This document shows, piece after piece, positions 37,667-44,609 of a stretch of 64,000 bases of DNA (the first letter of the stretch is position 1; each line of letters opens with the position of its first letter). Where the stretch lies: contig NZ_JAKIRP010000019.1 of NCBI RefSeq assembly GCF_021646545.1, forward strand, positions 100,690 to 164,689. Reading direction: 5' to 3'. The notes under the pieces are model-generated. The model was not told the DNA's origin. It worked only from the letters and a program-made list of their open reading frames with translations, and did no database searches. Source of the stretch: Chitinophaga filiformis (GTDB lineage Bacteria; Bacteroidota; Bacteroidia; Chitinophagales; Chitinophagaceae). Both the position numbers and the translations under genes were made by a program.

Positions 37667-38488
37667 TTATTCTGGTTGTTCGGCCGGAGGAGCAGGCGTT
37701 ACACCGCTATCCTTTGTCGGGCGACTGGCTGACAGCCAGAGATCGATGCTCTCTCCTGCCCTTACCATGTTGAGCTCATTCAGGCTGTTACGGCGCGGAG
37801 GCGTTTGTTTCACGACAAAGGCATTAGCCGTATCTGTCACAGATGGATCTATGAGCACGGTACCCAGGCCCAGGTTGCTGGCACTCAGCGTTTCCTTTGC
37901 TTCCAGGAAAGTAAGTCCGACGAGGTCTGGTGCAGGGTTTTCGGTATTACCGGTGCCACTGCTCAGTACCAGGGTGATATTACTACCCTCCGGAATGTCT
38001 CTACCTGGTTTCACCGTTTTACCGTTCAGCAATTGCTGTAATACGGTATTGGTGGCAAAGTCCGGTTTATAGATGGTGTCTCCCACGTTCAGCCTGAGAC
38101 TGTGCAGGGTCATTTCCGCACTGCGGAAGGTCAGCCCTGTCAGGTCTGGCATTTGCACCATAGGAGGTATTACTTTATTGACAGTCAGGTAGATGGTACG
38201 TCCCACCTTTACAATAGAGCCTCTGGCAGGAGTCTGCTCCCATACCGCGAGGCCGGGCAGGCTGTCTACGTAGATAGAGTCTCTTACGTCCACGCTGAAT
38301 CCTTCTTTTTCCAGGATCATGGTGGCTTCCTGTATATTTTTCTTGTAAACGTCGGGAACGGTCATTGTGTCCCCATGTTTGGTGATAACTCCCAGTAGTA
38401 GAAAGAAAAGCAACCCCAGAACGGCGAAAATACCCACAACAACCAGCAGGTTAAAGCCGAAAGAGCGTTTCGTTATTGAATTGAACAC
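37667..38488 (-). CDS. PASTA-domain membrane protein
   Basis: A 273-residue protein with one N-terminal transmembrane helix (about 13-36, FNLLVVVGIFAVLGLLFFLLL) and three PASTA domains outside the membrane, at about 42-110, 111-180 and 184-255. Each opens with the pattern VPDVYKK / MPDLTGLTF / APDLVGLTF. The tail is Pro/Ala-rich. PASTA domains usually bind peptidoglycan stem peptides. No kinase or penicillin-binding domain is attached. It lies 37 bases after ddl on the same strand, so a cell-wall role alongside D-Ala-D-Ala synthesis is a fair inference. Confidence 0.9.
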   Translation of the reverse strand: MFNSITKRSFGFNLLVVVGIFAVLGLLFFLLLGVITKHGDTMTVPDVYKKNIQEATMILEKEGFSVDVRDSIYVDSLPGLAVWEQTPARGSIVKVGRTIYLTVNKVIPPMVQMPDLTGLTFRSAEMTLHSLRLNVGDTIYKPDFATNTVLQQLLNGKTVKPGRDIPEGSNITLVLSSGTGNTENPAPDLVGLTFLEAKETLSASNLGLGTVLIDPSVTDTANAFVVKQTPPRRNSLNELNMVRAGESIDLWLSASRPTKDSGVTPAPPAEQPE

Positions 38489-38525
38489 AGATTATATTTT
38501 AACGTTAAGATGAACTCGGATCTGT

Positions 38526-39515
38526 TTACTTCCTCAGGCACTCTTCAATTAATGTGCCGTAAAACTCCTGCAGGGTTTTACCCGCAGCTCTTACCTGCTG
38601 AGGTACAAGGCTATTTTCTGACTGTCCCGGCATGGTATTGACCTCCAGGAAGAACAGGCGGTTGTTCGCTTCTTCCCAGATGAAGTCCATTCTCACTATG
38701 CCACGGCAATTGAGCTTGTCATACAATTTCCTTGCTGTTGACTGTATCAGGTTGGTTACTTCTGAAGGTGCTTCTGCCGGTGTTACCTCCCTGGTTACGC
38801 CCGGGGTGTATTTAGCCTCATAATCAAAGAATTCCTTGCTGCTGATGATCTCAGTTACCGGCAGAACAGTGAATTGTCCATTAGCTTTATATAAACCGCA
38901 GGTGATCTCCCTGCCTTTGATAAATTCCTCTATCAGGATCTGTACATCTTCTTTAAAGGCCTTTTCGATAGCCGGCTCCAGCTCTTCGGCTGTATTTACC
39001 TTAGACATACCGATGCTGCTGCCCCCTTCTGCCGGTTTTACGAACACGGGCAACTTCAGCTCACGGAGTATCTCTTTGGTGTCAAAAGGCTGATCGCGGA
39101 AGATATGTACTGATTTTGAAACATTTACAACGCCCAGAGAAGCTACTACTTTATTACAGTAGCTTTTGTTGAAGGTGAGCGCAGAAGTTACCATACCACA
39201 GCTGGTGAAAGGAATGCCCAGCATTTCAAAATATCCCTGTAAACGACCGTCTTCACCTGGTGTACCGTGTATACCAATGAACACAGCGTCGAATTTTATC
39301 TTATTACCATCGATCGTCAATGTAAAATCGTTCTTATCCACTGCAACTGCCTGGCCATCAACGTCCATGTAATTCCAACCGTCACGGGTAACAGAGATCT
39401 TATATACGTTATACTTGCTGCTGTCAATATTCTTCTCTATAACGGCGGCACTCTGTACTGAAATCACATATTCACCGGAGTATCCGCCGGCAACCAGGGC
39501 GATGTTCTTTTTCAT
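38526..39515 (-). CDS. ddl: D-alanine--D-alanine ligase
   Basis: A 329-residue ATP-grasp enzyme that makes the D-Ala-D-Ala dipeptide for peptidoglycan. Landmarks are the N-terminal VAGGYSGEYVISVQSA, FIGIHGTPGEDGRLQGYFEMLGIPFTSC, LPVFVKPAEGGSSIGMSKV, EEFIKGREITCGLY, and the metal-binding CRGIVRMDFIWEE with FLEVNTMPGQ. Length is a little above the 305-residue short form, as usual in this phylum. It shares its strand with the PASTA gene 37 bases downstream. Confidence 0.96.
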   Translation of the reverse strand: MKKNIALVAGGYSGEYVISVQSAAVIEKNIDSSKYNVYKISVTRDGWNYMDVDGQAVAVDKNDFTLTIDGNKIKFDAVFIGIHGTPGEDGRLQGYFEMLGIPFTSCGMVTSALTFNKSYCNKVVASLGVVNVSKSVHIFRDQPFDTKEILRELKLPVFVKPAEGGSSIGMSKVNTAEELEPAIEKAFKEDVQILIEEFIKGREITCGLYKANGQFTVLPVTEIISSKEFFDYEAKYTPGVTREVTPAEAPSEVTNLIQSTARKLYDKLNCRGIVRMDFIWEEANNRLFFLEVNTMPGQSENSLVPQQVRAAGKTLQEFYGTLIEECLRK

Positions 39516-39586
39516 ATATAATTTAATAATAAGCGGATAAAGTTAATAGAAAAATGGTGGATGTAAACTTTTTTTACTGCAAAAGA

Positions 39587-39619
39587 AAAGGGAAGAAAGT
39601 TAAGTTCTTTCTTCCCTTT
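39587..39619 (-). terminator. Terminator of the ferredoxin gene
   Basis: AAAGGGAAGAAAG (39587-39599) pairs perfectly with CTTTCTTCCCTTT (39607-39619) around a 7-base loop, followed on the minus strand by TTCTTTTG. It lies between ferredoxin and ddl. Confidence 0.75.
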
Positions 39620-39695
39620 AGGCTCCGGTATGCGTTCCGATGATGATCGACGACCAGTTACCGGTGTAGTTCCTTATGCTTCCTTTATAATGATA

Positions 39696-40043
39696 TTAGA
39701 TGTGCAGTCTTTCTTTCTTTGCGAGCAGTTCTTCCACTGTTTCCTGGTACATCTCATCAGGAACGCAGCAGTCAACCGGACAAACTGCCGCACACTGAGG
39801 CTCTTCATGGAAGCCCTGGCATTCTGTACACTTGTTAGGAACAATATAGTAACTGTCTACACTAATTGGCGGGTTACGCTGATCACCATCCATGGTAGTT
39901 CCATCCATCAATGTGTATGGACCTTTGATGGTAGTGCCATCTGCCAGTGCCCATTCAACACCACCCTCATAAATAGCGTTATTTGGACATTCAGGTTCAC
40001 AAGCACCGCAATTAATACATTCGTCTGTTATCTTTATTGCCAT
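39696..40043 (-). CDS. 2[4Fe-4S] ferredoxin
   Basis: A 115-residue iron-sulfur protein. The first cluster motif is CINCGACEPECP (Cys9, 12, 15, 19). The second is CTECQGFHEEPQCAAVCPVDC, a Cys-x2-Cys-x8-Cys-x3-Cys pattern with the wider spacing of Alvin-type ferredoxins. An extra 35-residue insertion between the two (VEWALADGTTIKGPYTLMDG) is common in Bacteroidota homologues. It is a low-potential electron carrier in the cytosol. Divergent from the acyl-CoA reductase gene. Confidence 0.93.
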   Translation of the reverse strand: MAIKITDECINCGACEPECPNNAIYEGGVEWALADGTTIKGPYTLMDGTTMDGDQRNPPISVDSYYIVPNKCTECQGFHEEPQCAAVCPVDCCVPDEMYQETVEELLAKKERLHI

Positions 40044-40075
40044 AGTATAAACTTTTTGTTTAAGTAGTAAGCCAT

Positions 40076-40083
40076 TAATTTTG
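40076..40083 (+). promoter_or_regulatory. -7 promoter box of the acyl-CoA reductase gene
   Basis: TAATTTTG matches TAnnTTTG, with a TTG 17 bases upstream (40056-40058) as a possible -33 element. The ATG is 53 bases downstream. Confidence 0.5.
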
Positions 40084-40135
40084 CAGACAAAAATAGAATA
40101 TCTAGGTTTAAAAAGTTAATTATTTATACAGATTC

Positions 40136-41128
40136 ATGAGCAGTTCAGCAAAAGTAGCAGCCCTTGTACGTTTAGGACAATACCTGTCAGGCAATGATAC
40201 CGACCTCCAGATAGTGAAGGAGAGGGCTTTCCAGGCCAACGGATGGTTCACTCCCGAGTTTATCGATCTTTCCCTGCAAAACATTTGCCGTTATTACCTG
40301 GACGAATCCCGTTTAAACGAATGGCTGGCTGGTTACGCTGCTCCTGTATCTTCTCCCCGTCAGGTAGGTATCGTTGCTGCGGGTAACATTCCGCTGGTCG
40401 GCTTCCATGACTGGCTCTGCGGCTTCCTTAGCGGTCACCAGGTACGCCTGAAGCTCTCTTCCAAAGATACGATACTTATGCAGCATGTCATTGACAAAGT
40501 CAAGGAATGGTACCCTGTATATGCAGAGCAGACCCAGGTACAGGACATGCTGAAGAATTGCGGCGCCTACATCGCCACCGGCAGCAACAATTCCGCCCGT
40601 TATTTTGAATACTATTTTGCTAAATATCCACACATCATCCGCAGGAACCGGACTTCCGTGGCCATCCTCGATGGATCAGAAACACCTGCCGAACTGGAAG
40701 CGCTGGCAGATGATGTGATGCTTTACTTCGGTCTGGGTTGCAGAAATGTGACCAAGGTATTTGTTCCGGAAGACTATAACTTTGAACCGCTGCTGAAAGC
40801 CCTCCGGAAGTATGCCCACCTGGCAGACCATCATAAGTACAAGAACAACTACGACTATAATCTGGCTTTGGCGCTGTTGAGCAATGCCGTTCACATTGCG
40901 GCCGACAATATCATTTTACAGGAGTCTTCTTCCGTTTTCTCCCCCATCAGTGTTCTGCACTACAGCTACTATAACAATGCGCCCTCTCTTGGCGAAGAGC
41001 TGAGGGTAAATAATGATCTTCAATGCATTGTAGGACATGGCTTCACGCCCTTTGGGATGGCGCAGCAGCCCTCCCTGTCGGATTATGCTGACGGTGTGGA
41101 CACCATGCAGTTCCTGACAGGGTTATAA
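40136..41128 (+). CDS. Acyl-CoA reductase (LuxC-like family)
   Basis: A 330-residue member of the aldehyde-dehydrogenase superfamily branch that includes LuxC. It shows VGIVAAGNIPLVGFHDWLCGFLSG (cofactor-binding start), SSKDTILMQHV, AYIATGSNNSARYFEYYF, RRNRTSVAILDG, and YFGLGCRNVTKVFVPEDYNF, where Cys near 202 is the probable catalytic residue. Family members reduce an acyl-CoA or acyl-enzyme to the aldehyde. It stands next to, and divergent from, a ferredoxin. No lux genes are present, so no light-related role is implied; a single-gene house-keeping role in this phylum is likely. Confidence 0.85.
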   Translation: MSSSAKVAALVRLGQYLSGNDTDLQIVKERAFQANGWFTPEFIDLSLQNICRYYLDESRLNEWLAGYAAPVSSPRQVGIVAAGNIPLVGFHDWLCGFLSGHQVRLKLSSKDTILMQHVIDKVKEWYPVYAEQTQVQDMLKNCGAYIATGSNNSARYFEYYFAKYPHIIRRNRTSVAILDGSETPAELEALADDVMLYFGLGCRNVTKVFVPEDYNFEPLLKALRKYAHLADHHKYKNNYDYNLALALLSNAVHIAADNIILQESSSVFSPISVLHYSYYNNAPSLGEELRVNNDLQCIVGHGFTPFGMAQQPSLSDYADGVDTMQFLTGL

Positions 41129-41283
41129 AGCCTGTAACATTGTCTGTTTCGGGCCTTTAAATGACTACAATGTTGTCATGAAAAACAACAAACTGTCAGT
41201 CCCGGCGTTAAGATCATATTAACTATTCATATAAAAATGTGTTAAAGTAACAGGAGTGGTTTATGTTCACTGGCATGCCCCCT

Positions 41284-41291
41284 TAAATTTG
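41284..41291 (+). promoter_or_regulatory. -7 promoter box of the DegQ-type protease gene
   Basis: TAAATTTG matches TAnnTTTG, 64 bases before the ATG at 41356. The -33 region lacks a clear TTG. Confidence 0.4.
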
Positions 41292-41355
41292 TATCACAAG
41301 GCATGCAAATTGATATTCATTCCTTATAAAATTTAAACTTTAAACAACGAAACAT

Positions 41356-42894
41356 ATGAAATTCCGGCAAATTGCGGCAACTGTACTAATCAGCGCGGCA
41401 ACTGCTGTTGCCAGCATCTATGCGTACAACAGGTACCAACCCCGGCAGGCAGGCCCCTATCAAAATGGATCAGAAAACATTCCGGTAAACTATGCCAGTT
41501 ACATGCCTGGCGCCGAAGTAAAGAATGCAACGCCTCCTACTGATTTTAGCCAGGCCGCCAAAATAGCGGTACCTGGAGTGGTACATATCAAAACAAAGAT
41601 CAATCCCCGTCAGGTGACCAATAACCTCCAGAGAAGGAGAAGTGTTTTACAGGATCTTTTCGGCGATGACTTTTTCGGTGATGAATTCCAGGGCGAAGGC
41701 GGCGGACGTAAATACTATGTTCCCGGCCAGATGGCCTCCGGTTCCGGAGTGCTGATATCTGACGATGGTTATATCATTACCAACAATCACGTAGTGGACG
41801 ACGCGGATGAAATAGCCGTAACGCTCAACAACTACAAAACATACAAAGCCAAAGTAATCGGTACAGACCCGAATACTGACCTGGCAGTGATCAAGATCGA
41901 TGCTAAAAATCTTCCTTATCTGCTCTATGGCAACTCCGACGACGTTGAAATAGGACAGTGGGTATTGGCAGTCGGTTATCCGTTAAACCTGGAAACTACC
42001 GTTACCGCCGGTATCGTAAGTGCGAAAGCCCGTACCATCGGTATCAATAAACAGGTGAGAAGAAATGCAATAGAATCATTCATCCAGACAGATGCTGCGG
42101 TGAACCAGGGTAATAGTGGTGGTGCATTGATCAACACCGCCGGTGAACTGATCGGTATCAACTCTGCTATCGCTTCTCCTACCGGTGCTTATGCTGGTTA
42201 CTCCTACGCCATCCCGGTGAACCTGGTGAAGAAAGTAGTGAATGACCTGATGAAATACGGTAACGTGCAGCGTGCGTACCTGGGTATCTATTACCAGGAC
42301 CCGAACAGCATCCCGGAAGAAAGATGGGCTGAAGCTGGCATCAGAAGAGATATCAACGGTGTGACTGTAACTGGTGTACAGGAAACCGGCTCCGCTGCTG
42401 CTGCGGGCATCAAAAAAGGTGACGTGATCACTGGTATCAATGGTGTAGAAACGCCTTCTATTCCTCAGATGACAGAACAGATCGCGCGTTATAAACCAGG
42501 CGACAAGATCAGCATCAACTACATGCGTAATGACAAACAGTATACTACCAGTACCATCCTCAAAAATGCTGACGGTAATACCGATATTATCAAGACCAGC
42601 GTACTCGATGCACTGGGCGCTGACCTGGTGACGCTTGATAAAGCTGATGCGGCTAAACTGGGTATACGCGGTGGTGTGTATGTGGATAATATCAGTGGTG
42701 GTGTGCTCAAGAAACAGACGAACATGAAACGGTCGTTCATTATACTGAAAGCTGGCGGTCAGCCGGTGAATTCAGTAGAGGAGCTGAGGAGGGTGTTGGA
42801 GAAACAAAAGAAAGTGCAGGTCGAGGGGGTTTATCCTGAGTTGAATGGTGTGTATTATTATAATATCGATCTGGCTAATGGAGCTGAGTTTTAG
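41356..42894 (+). CDS. Do/DegQ-family periplasmic serine protease with PDZ domains
   Basis: A 512-residue HtrA-type protease. An N-terminal hydrophobic segment (6-24) exports or anchors it. The trypsin-like domain (about 65-290) has His145 in TNNHVVDDA, Asp175 in NTDLAVIKI, and Ser254 in NQGNSGGAL. A first PDZ domain lies at about 300-395 (GSAAAAGIKKGDVITGING), and a second, more divergent one ends the protein (GGVLKKQTNMKRSFIILKAGG). An Asp/Phe/Gly-rich loop (LFGDDFFGDEFQ) sits before the catalytic domain as in DegP LA loops. It degrades or refolds damaged envelope proteins. Confidence 0.95.
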   Translation: MKFRQIAATVLISAATAVASIYAYNRYQPRQAGPYQNGSENIPVNYASYMPGAEVKNATPPTDFSQAAKIAVPGVVHIKTKINPRQVTNNLQRRRSVLQDLFGDDFFGDEFQGEGGGRKYYVPGQMASGSGVLISDDGYIITNNHVVDDADEIAVTLNNYKTYKAKVIGTDPNTDLAVIKIDAKNLPYLLYGNSDDVEIGQWVLAVGYPLNLETTVTAGIVSAKARTIGINKQVRRNAIESFIQTDAAVNQGNSGGALINTAGELIGINSAIASPTGAYAGYSYAIPVNLVKKVVNDLMKYGNVQRAYLGIYYQDPNSIPEERWAEAGIRRDINGVTVTGVQETGSAAAAGIKKGDVITGINGVETPSIPQMTEQIARYKPGDKISINYMRNDKQYTTSTILKNADGNTDIIKTSVLDALGADLVTLDKADAAKLGIRGGVYVDNISGGVLKKQTNMKRSFIILKAGGQPVNSVEELRRVLEKQKKVQVEGVYPELNGVYYYNIDLANGAEF

Positions 42895-42926
42895 CGTTTT
42901 CATATAGGTTTATAGGTTAAGGAGAG

Positions 42927-42962
42927 AAGGTCCCGGGATGGTTTCCGGGACTTTCTTTTTTT
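42927..42962 (+). terminator. Terminator of the DegQ-type protease gene
   Basis: GTCCCGG (42930-42936) pairs with CCGGGAC (42945-42951) with an 8-base loop, flanked by extra A-T pairs and followed by a long T-rich tract. Confidence 0.85.
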
Positions 42963-42975
42963 TGCCACTGGGGGA

Positions 42976-43119
42976 ATGCATTACTGGATTGTTGGGCTGA
43001 CAGTGATTATTGCGTTGGCCTTCTTGCTCACGGCGCAGGCTGGGATCACTGGCTGTAGTTCTTTGAAGATCCTTGCTATCGGCTTTGGGAAGGCGGGTTG
43101 GCCGTTGGATGTTTATTAA
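42976..43119 (+). CDS. Possible 47-residue hydrophobic small protein
   Basis: An ATG preceded by GGGGGA opens a 47-codon frame: MHYWIVGLTVIIALAFLLTA is a good single transmembrane helix, followed by QAGITGCSSLKIL and a short tail. It directly follows the protease terminator and has no recognisable homologue. It may be a genuine small membrane peptide, a remnant or chance; there is no promoter match in front. Confidence 0.2.
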   Translation: MHYWIVGLTVIIALAFLLTAQAGITGCSSLKILAIGFGKAGWPLDVY

Positions 43120-43847
43120 ACCCCTTGTGCGACGCGTGGGCACTTCAAATAACTAAGGCCAGTGATTCCCACCTGCCCGCTCGCTGCGTACGGCCTCAAA
43201 AATTGTTGTAGGACGTCCATATGGAGGCCGCACTCCGTTAGGAGTGCCAGTGTTTGTAGCGCGGGGTTTTGAACCCCGGGTATAAAATGCAAAAGCCTCC
43301 CAACGTGGTTGCAACGCGGAATCAATCACCCCCGGTTATAAACGCCAACGCCCATGACAATGGTTACAACGCGATATCAATAATCCCGGAACACATAACG
43401 GAATCATTCGCGCCAATCGGCTCCGTAGGTGCCGTGTGTTTGTAGCGCGTGGTTTTCAACCCCGGGTATAAAATGCAAAAGCCCCTAACGTGGTTGTAAC
43501 GCGGAATCAATTACCCTGGGTATAAACGCCAACGCCCCATGGCAATGGTTATAACGCGATATCAATAATCCCGGAACACATAACGGAATCATTCGCGCCA
43601 ATCGGCTCCGTAGGTGCCGTGTGTTTGTAGCGCGGGGTTTTCAACCCCGGGTAATAAAATGCAAAAGCCCCCTAACGTGGTTATAACGCGGAACCAATCC
43701 CCCCGGTCATAAACGCCAATGCCCCATGGCAATGGTTATAACGCGCCCCCCTTATTCGGTTGTAACACGGAATCCACACCGCCGGCCATAAACACCAAAA
43801 AGCCCCCTTGCGGCGGCGGTATTTATATTACCATAAATAATAATCGC
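43120..43847. other. Gene-poor intergenic stretch rich in repeats and hairpins
   Basis: No coding region can be supported here. It contains a small perfect hairpin GCACTCC-GTTA-GGAGTGC (43230-43247), a palindromic GGACGTCC, then two full and one partial tandem copies of a 185-186-base unit, and a decayed tail up to about 43830. Each unit starts with GTTTGTAGCGC and a CGGGGTT/AACCCCG hairpin. Confidence 0.7.
43252..43760. repeat. 185-186-bp tandem repeat, about 2.7 copies
   Basis: Copy 1 spans 43252-43437, copy 2 43438-43622 and the partial copy 3 43623 to about 43750. Copies 1 and 2 are nearly identical across the stretch from GATATCAATAATCCCGG to GTAGGTGCCGTGT. Each unit begins GTTTGTAGCGCGGGG, a hairpin (CGGGGTT-3-AACCCCG) kept in copies 1 and 3 and with one mismatch in copy 2. 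Inside the unit a shorter word, GGTTxxAACGCGxAATCAAT, recurs twice, so the unit itself looks built from sub-repeats of about 60 bases. Confidence 0.85.
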
Positions 43848-44609
43848 TTATAAATTGATCACCCCTTTCAGCTGGGCGAAGAATTCGTCTTTCTTACGGG
43901 AAGAAATGGGGATGTTTTTCTGATCGCTCATTACTACGGCGGTGCCGAGTCCCTTTATGATCTTAACGATATGGTGAATGTTGATCAGGAAGGATTTATG
44001 GACGCGATAGAAGCCCTTGTCTGAGAGCATCTCTTCGTATTCCTTCAGTGATTTGGAGATAAGATGTGATACGTTATTGATCAGCTGTATTTTCGTATAG
44101 CTGTCAAATGCTTCACAGTAAATGATATCTTTCAGATCGATAACGTTGTAACCGTCGTTAACCGGGATGACTATCTTGGAGAAAGCATTGTCATTGTTCT
44201 TAACGTAGTCCTTGAGGATAGATGCCAGCTCGTTCAGGCGGCCTTTTTTGCTTTTCTTCACTTTTTCCAAAGCATCTTCCACCTCACTCACCTTGATAGG
44301 TTTGAGCAGATAATCCAATGCAGCAAATTTGATCGCCTGCAATGCATATTCCTGAAAGGCTGTAATGAAAATCACTTCGAAGTTCAACACAGGAAACATT
44401 TCCAATAGCTGGAAGCCATTATGGGGCGGCATTTCGATATCCAGAAACAAAACGTCAATCTGGGTATTCTTGATCATTTCCGCCGCGTCATGAATGTTCT
44501 GCGCCTCACCCGCTACCGTAACATCTTTACAGTAATTCTCCAGAATATTTCGCAAAATGTGGATGTTGCGGACTTCATCGTCTACGATCGCAGCTTTTAT
44601 ATTACTCAT
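43848..44609 (-). CDS. LytTR-family response regulator
   Basis: A 253-residue regulator. The receiver domain (1-120) has the acidic pair Asp10-Asp11 and the phospho-acceptor Asp57 in VLFLDIEMPPHNGF, plus Lys in LLKPIKVSEV. The LytTR DNA-binding domain covers about 148-250 (IVIPVNDGYNVIDLKDIIYCEAF, FYRVHKSFLINIHHIVKII). Its ATG overlaps the stop of the sensor gene by 4 bases, so the two form an obligate pair. The target genes are unknown; these regulators bind pairs of short direct repeats. Confidence 0.95.
   Translation of the reverse strand: MSNIKAAIVDDEVRNIHILRNILENYCKDVTVAGEAQNIHDAAEMIKNTQIDVLFLDIEMPPHNGFQLLEMFPVLNFEVIFITAFQEYALQAIKFAALDYLLKPIKVSEVEDALEKVKKSKKGRLNELASILKDYVKNNDNAFSKIVIPVNDGYNVIDLKDIIYCEAFDSYTKIQLINNVSHLISKSLKEYEEMLSDKGFYRVHKSFLINIHHIVKIIKGLGTAVVMSDQKNIPISSRKKDEFFAQLKGVINL

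Noticed and set aside
40136..41128. Bioluminescence gene luxC
   Set aside because: No other lux genes are present; LuxC-like acyl-CoA reductases without lux genes are common in this phylum.
42910..43143. 77-residue minus-strand reading frame after the protease gene
   Set aside because: It covers the protease terminator in antisense and has low-complexity, non-protein-like composition.
43252..43760. CRISPR array
   Set aside because: Units are 185-186 bases, nearly identical over long parts, with no short constant repeat and variable spacer pattern, and no cas genes are nearby.
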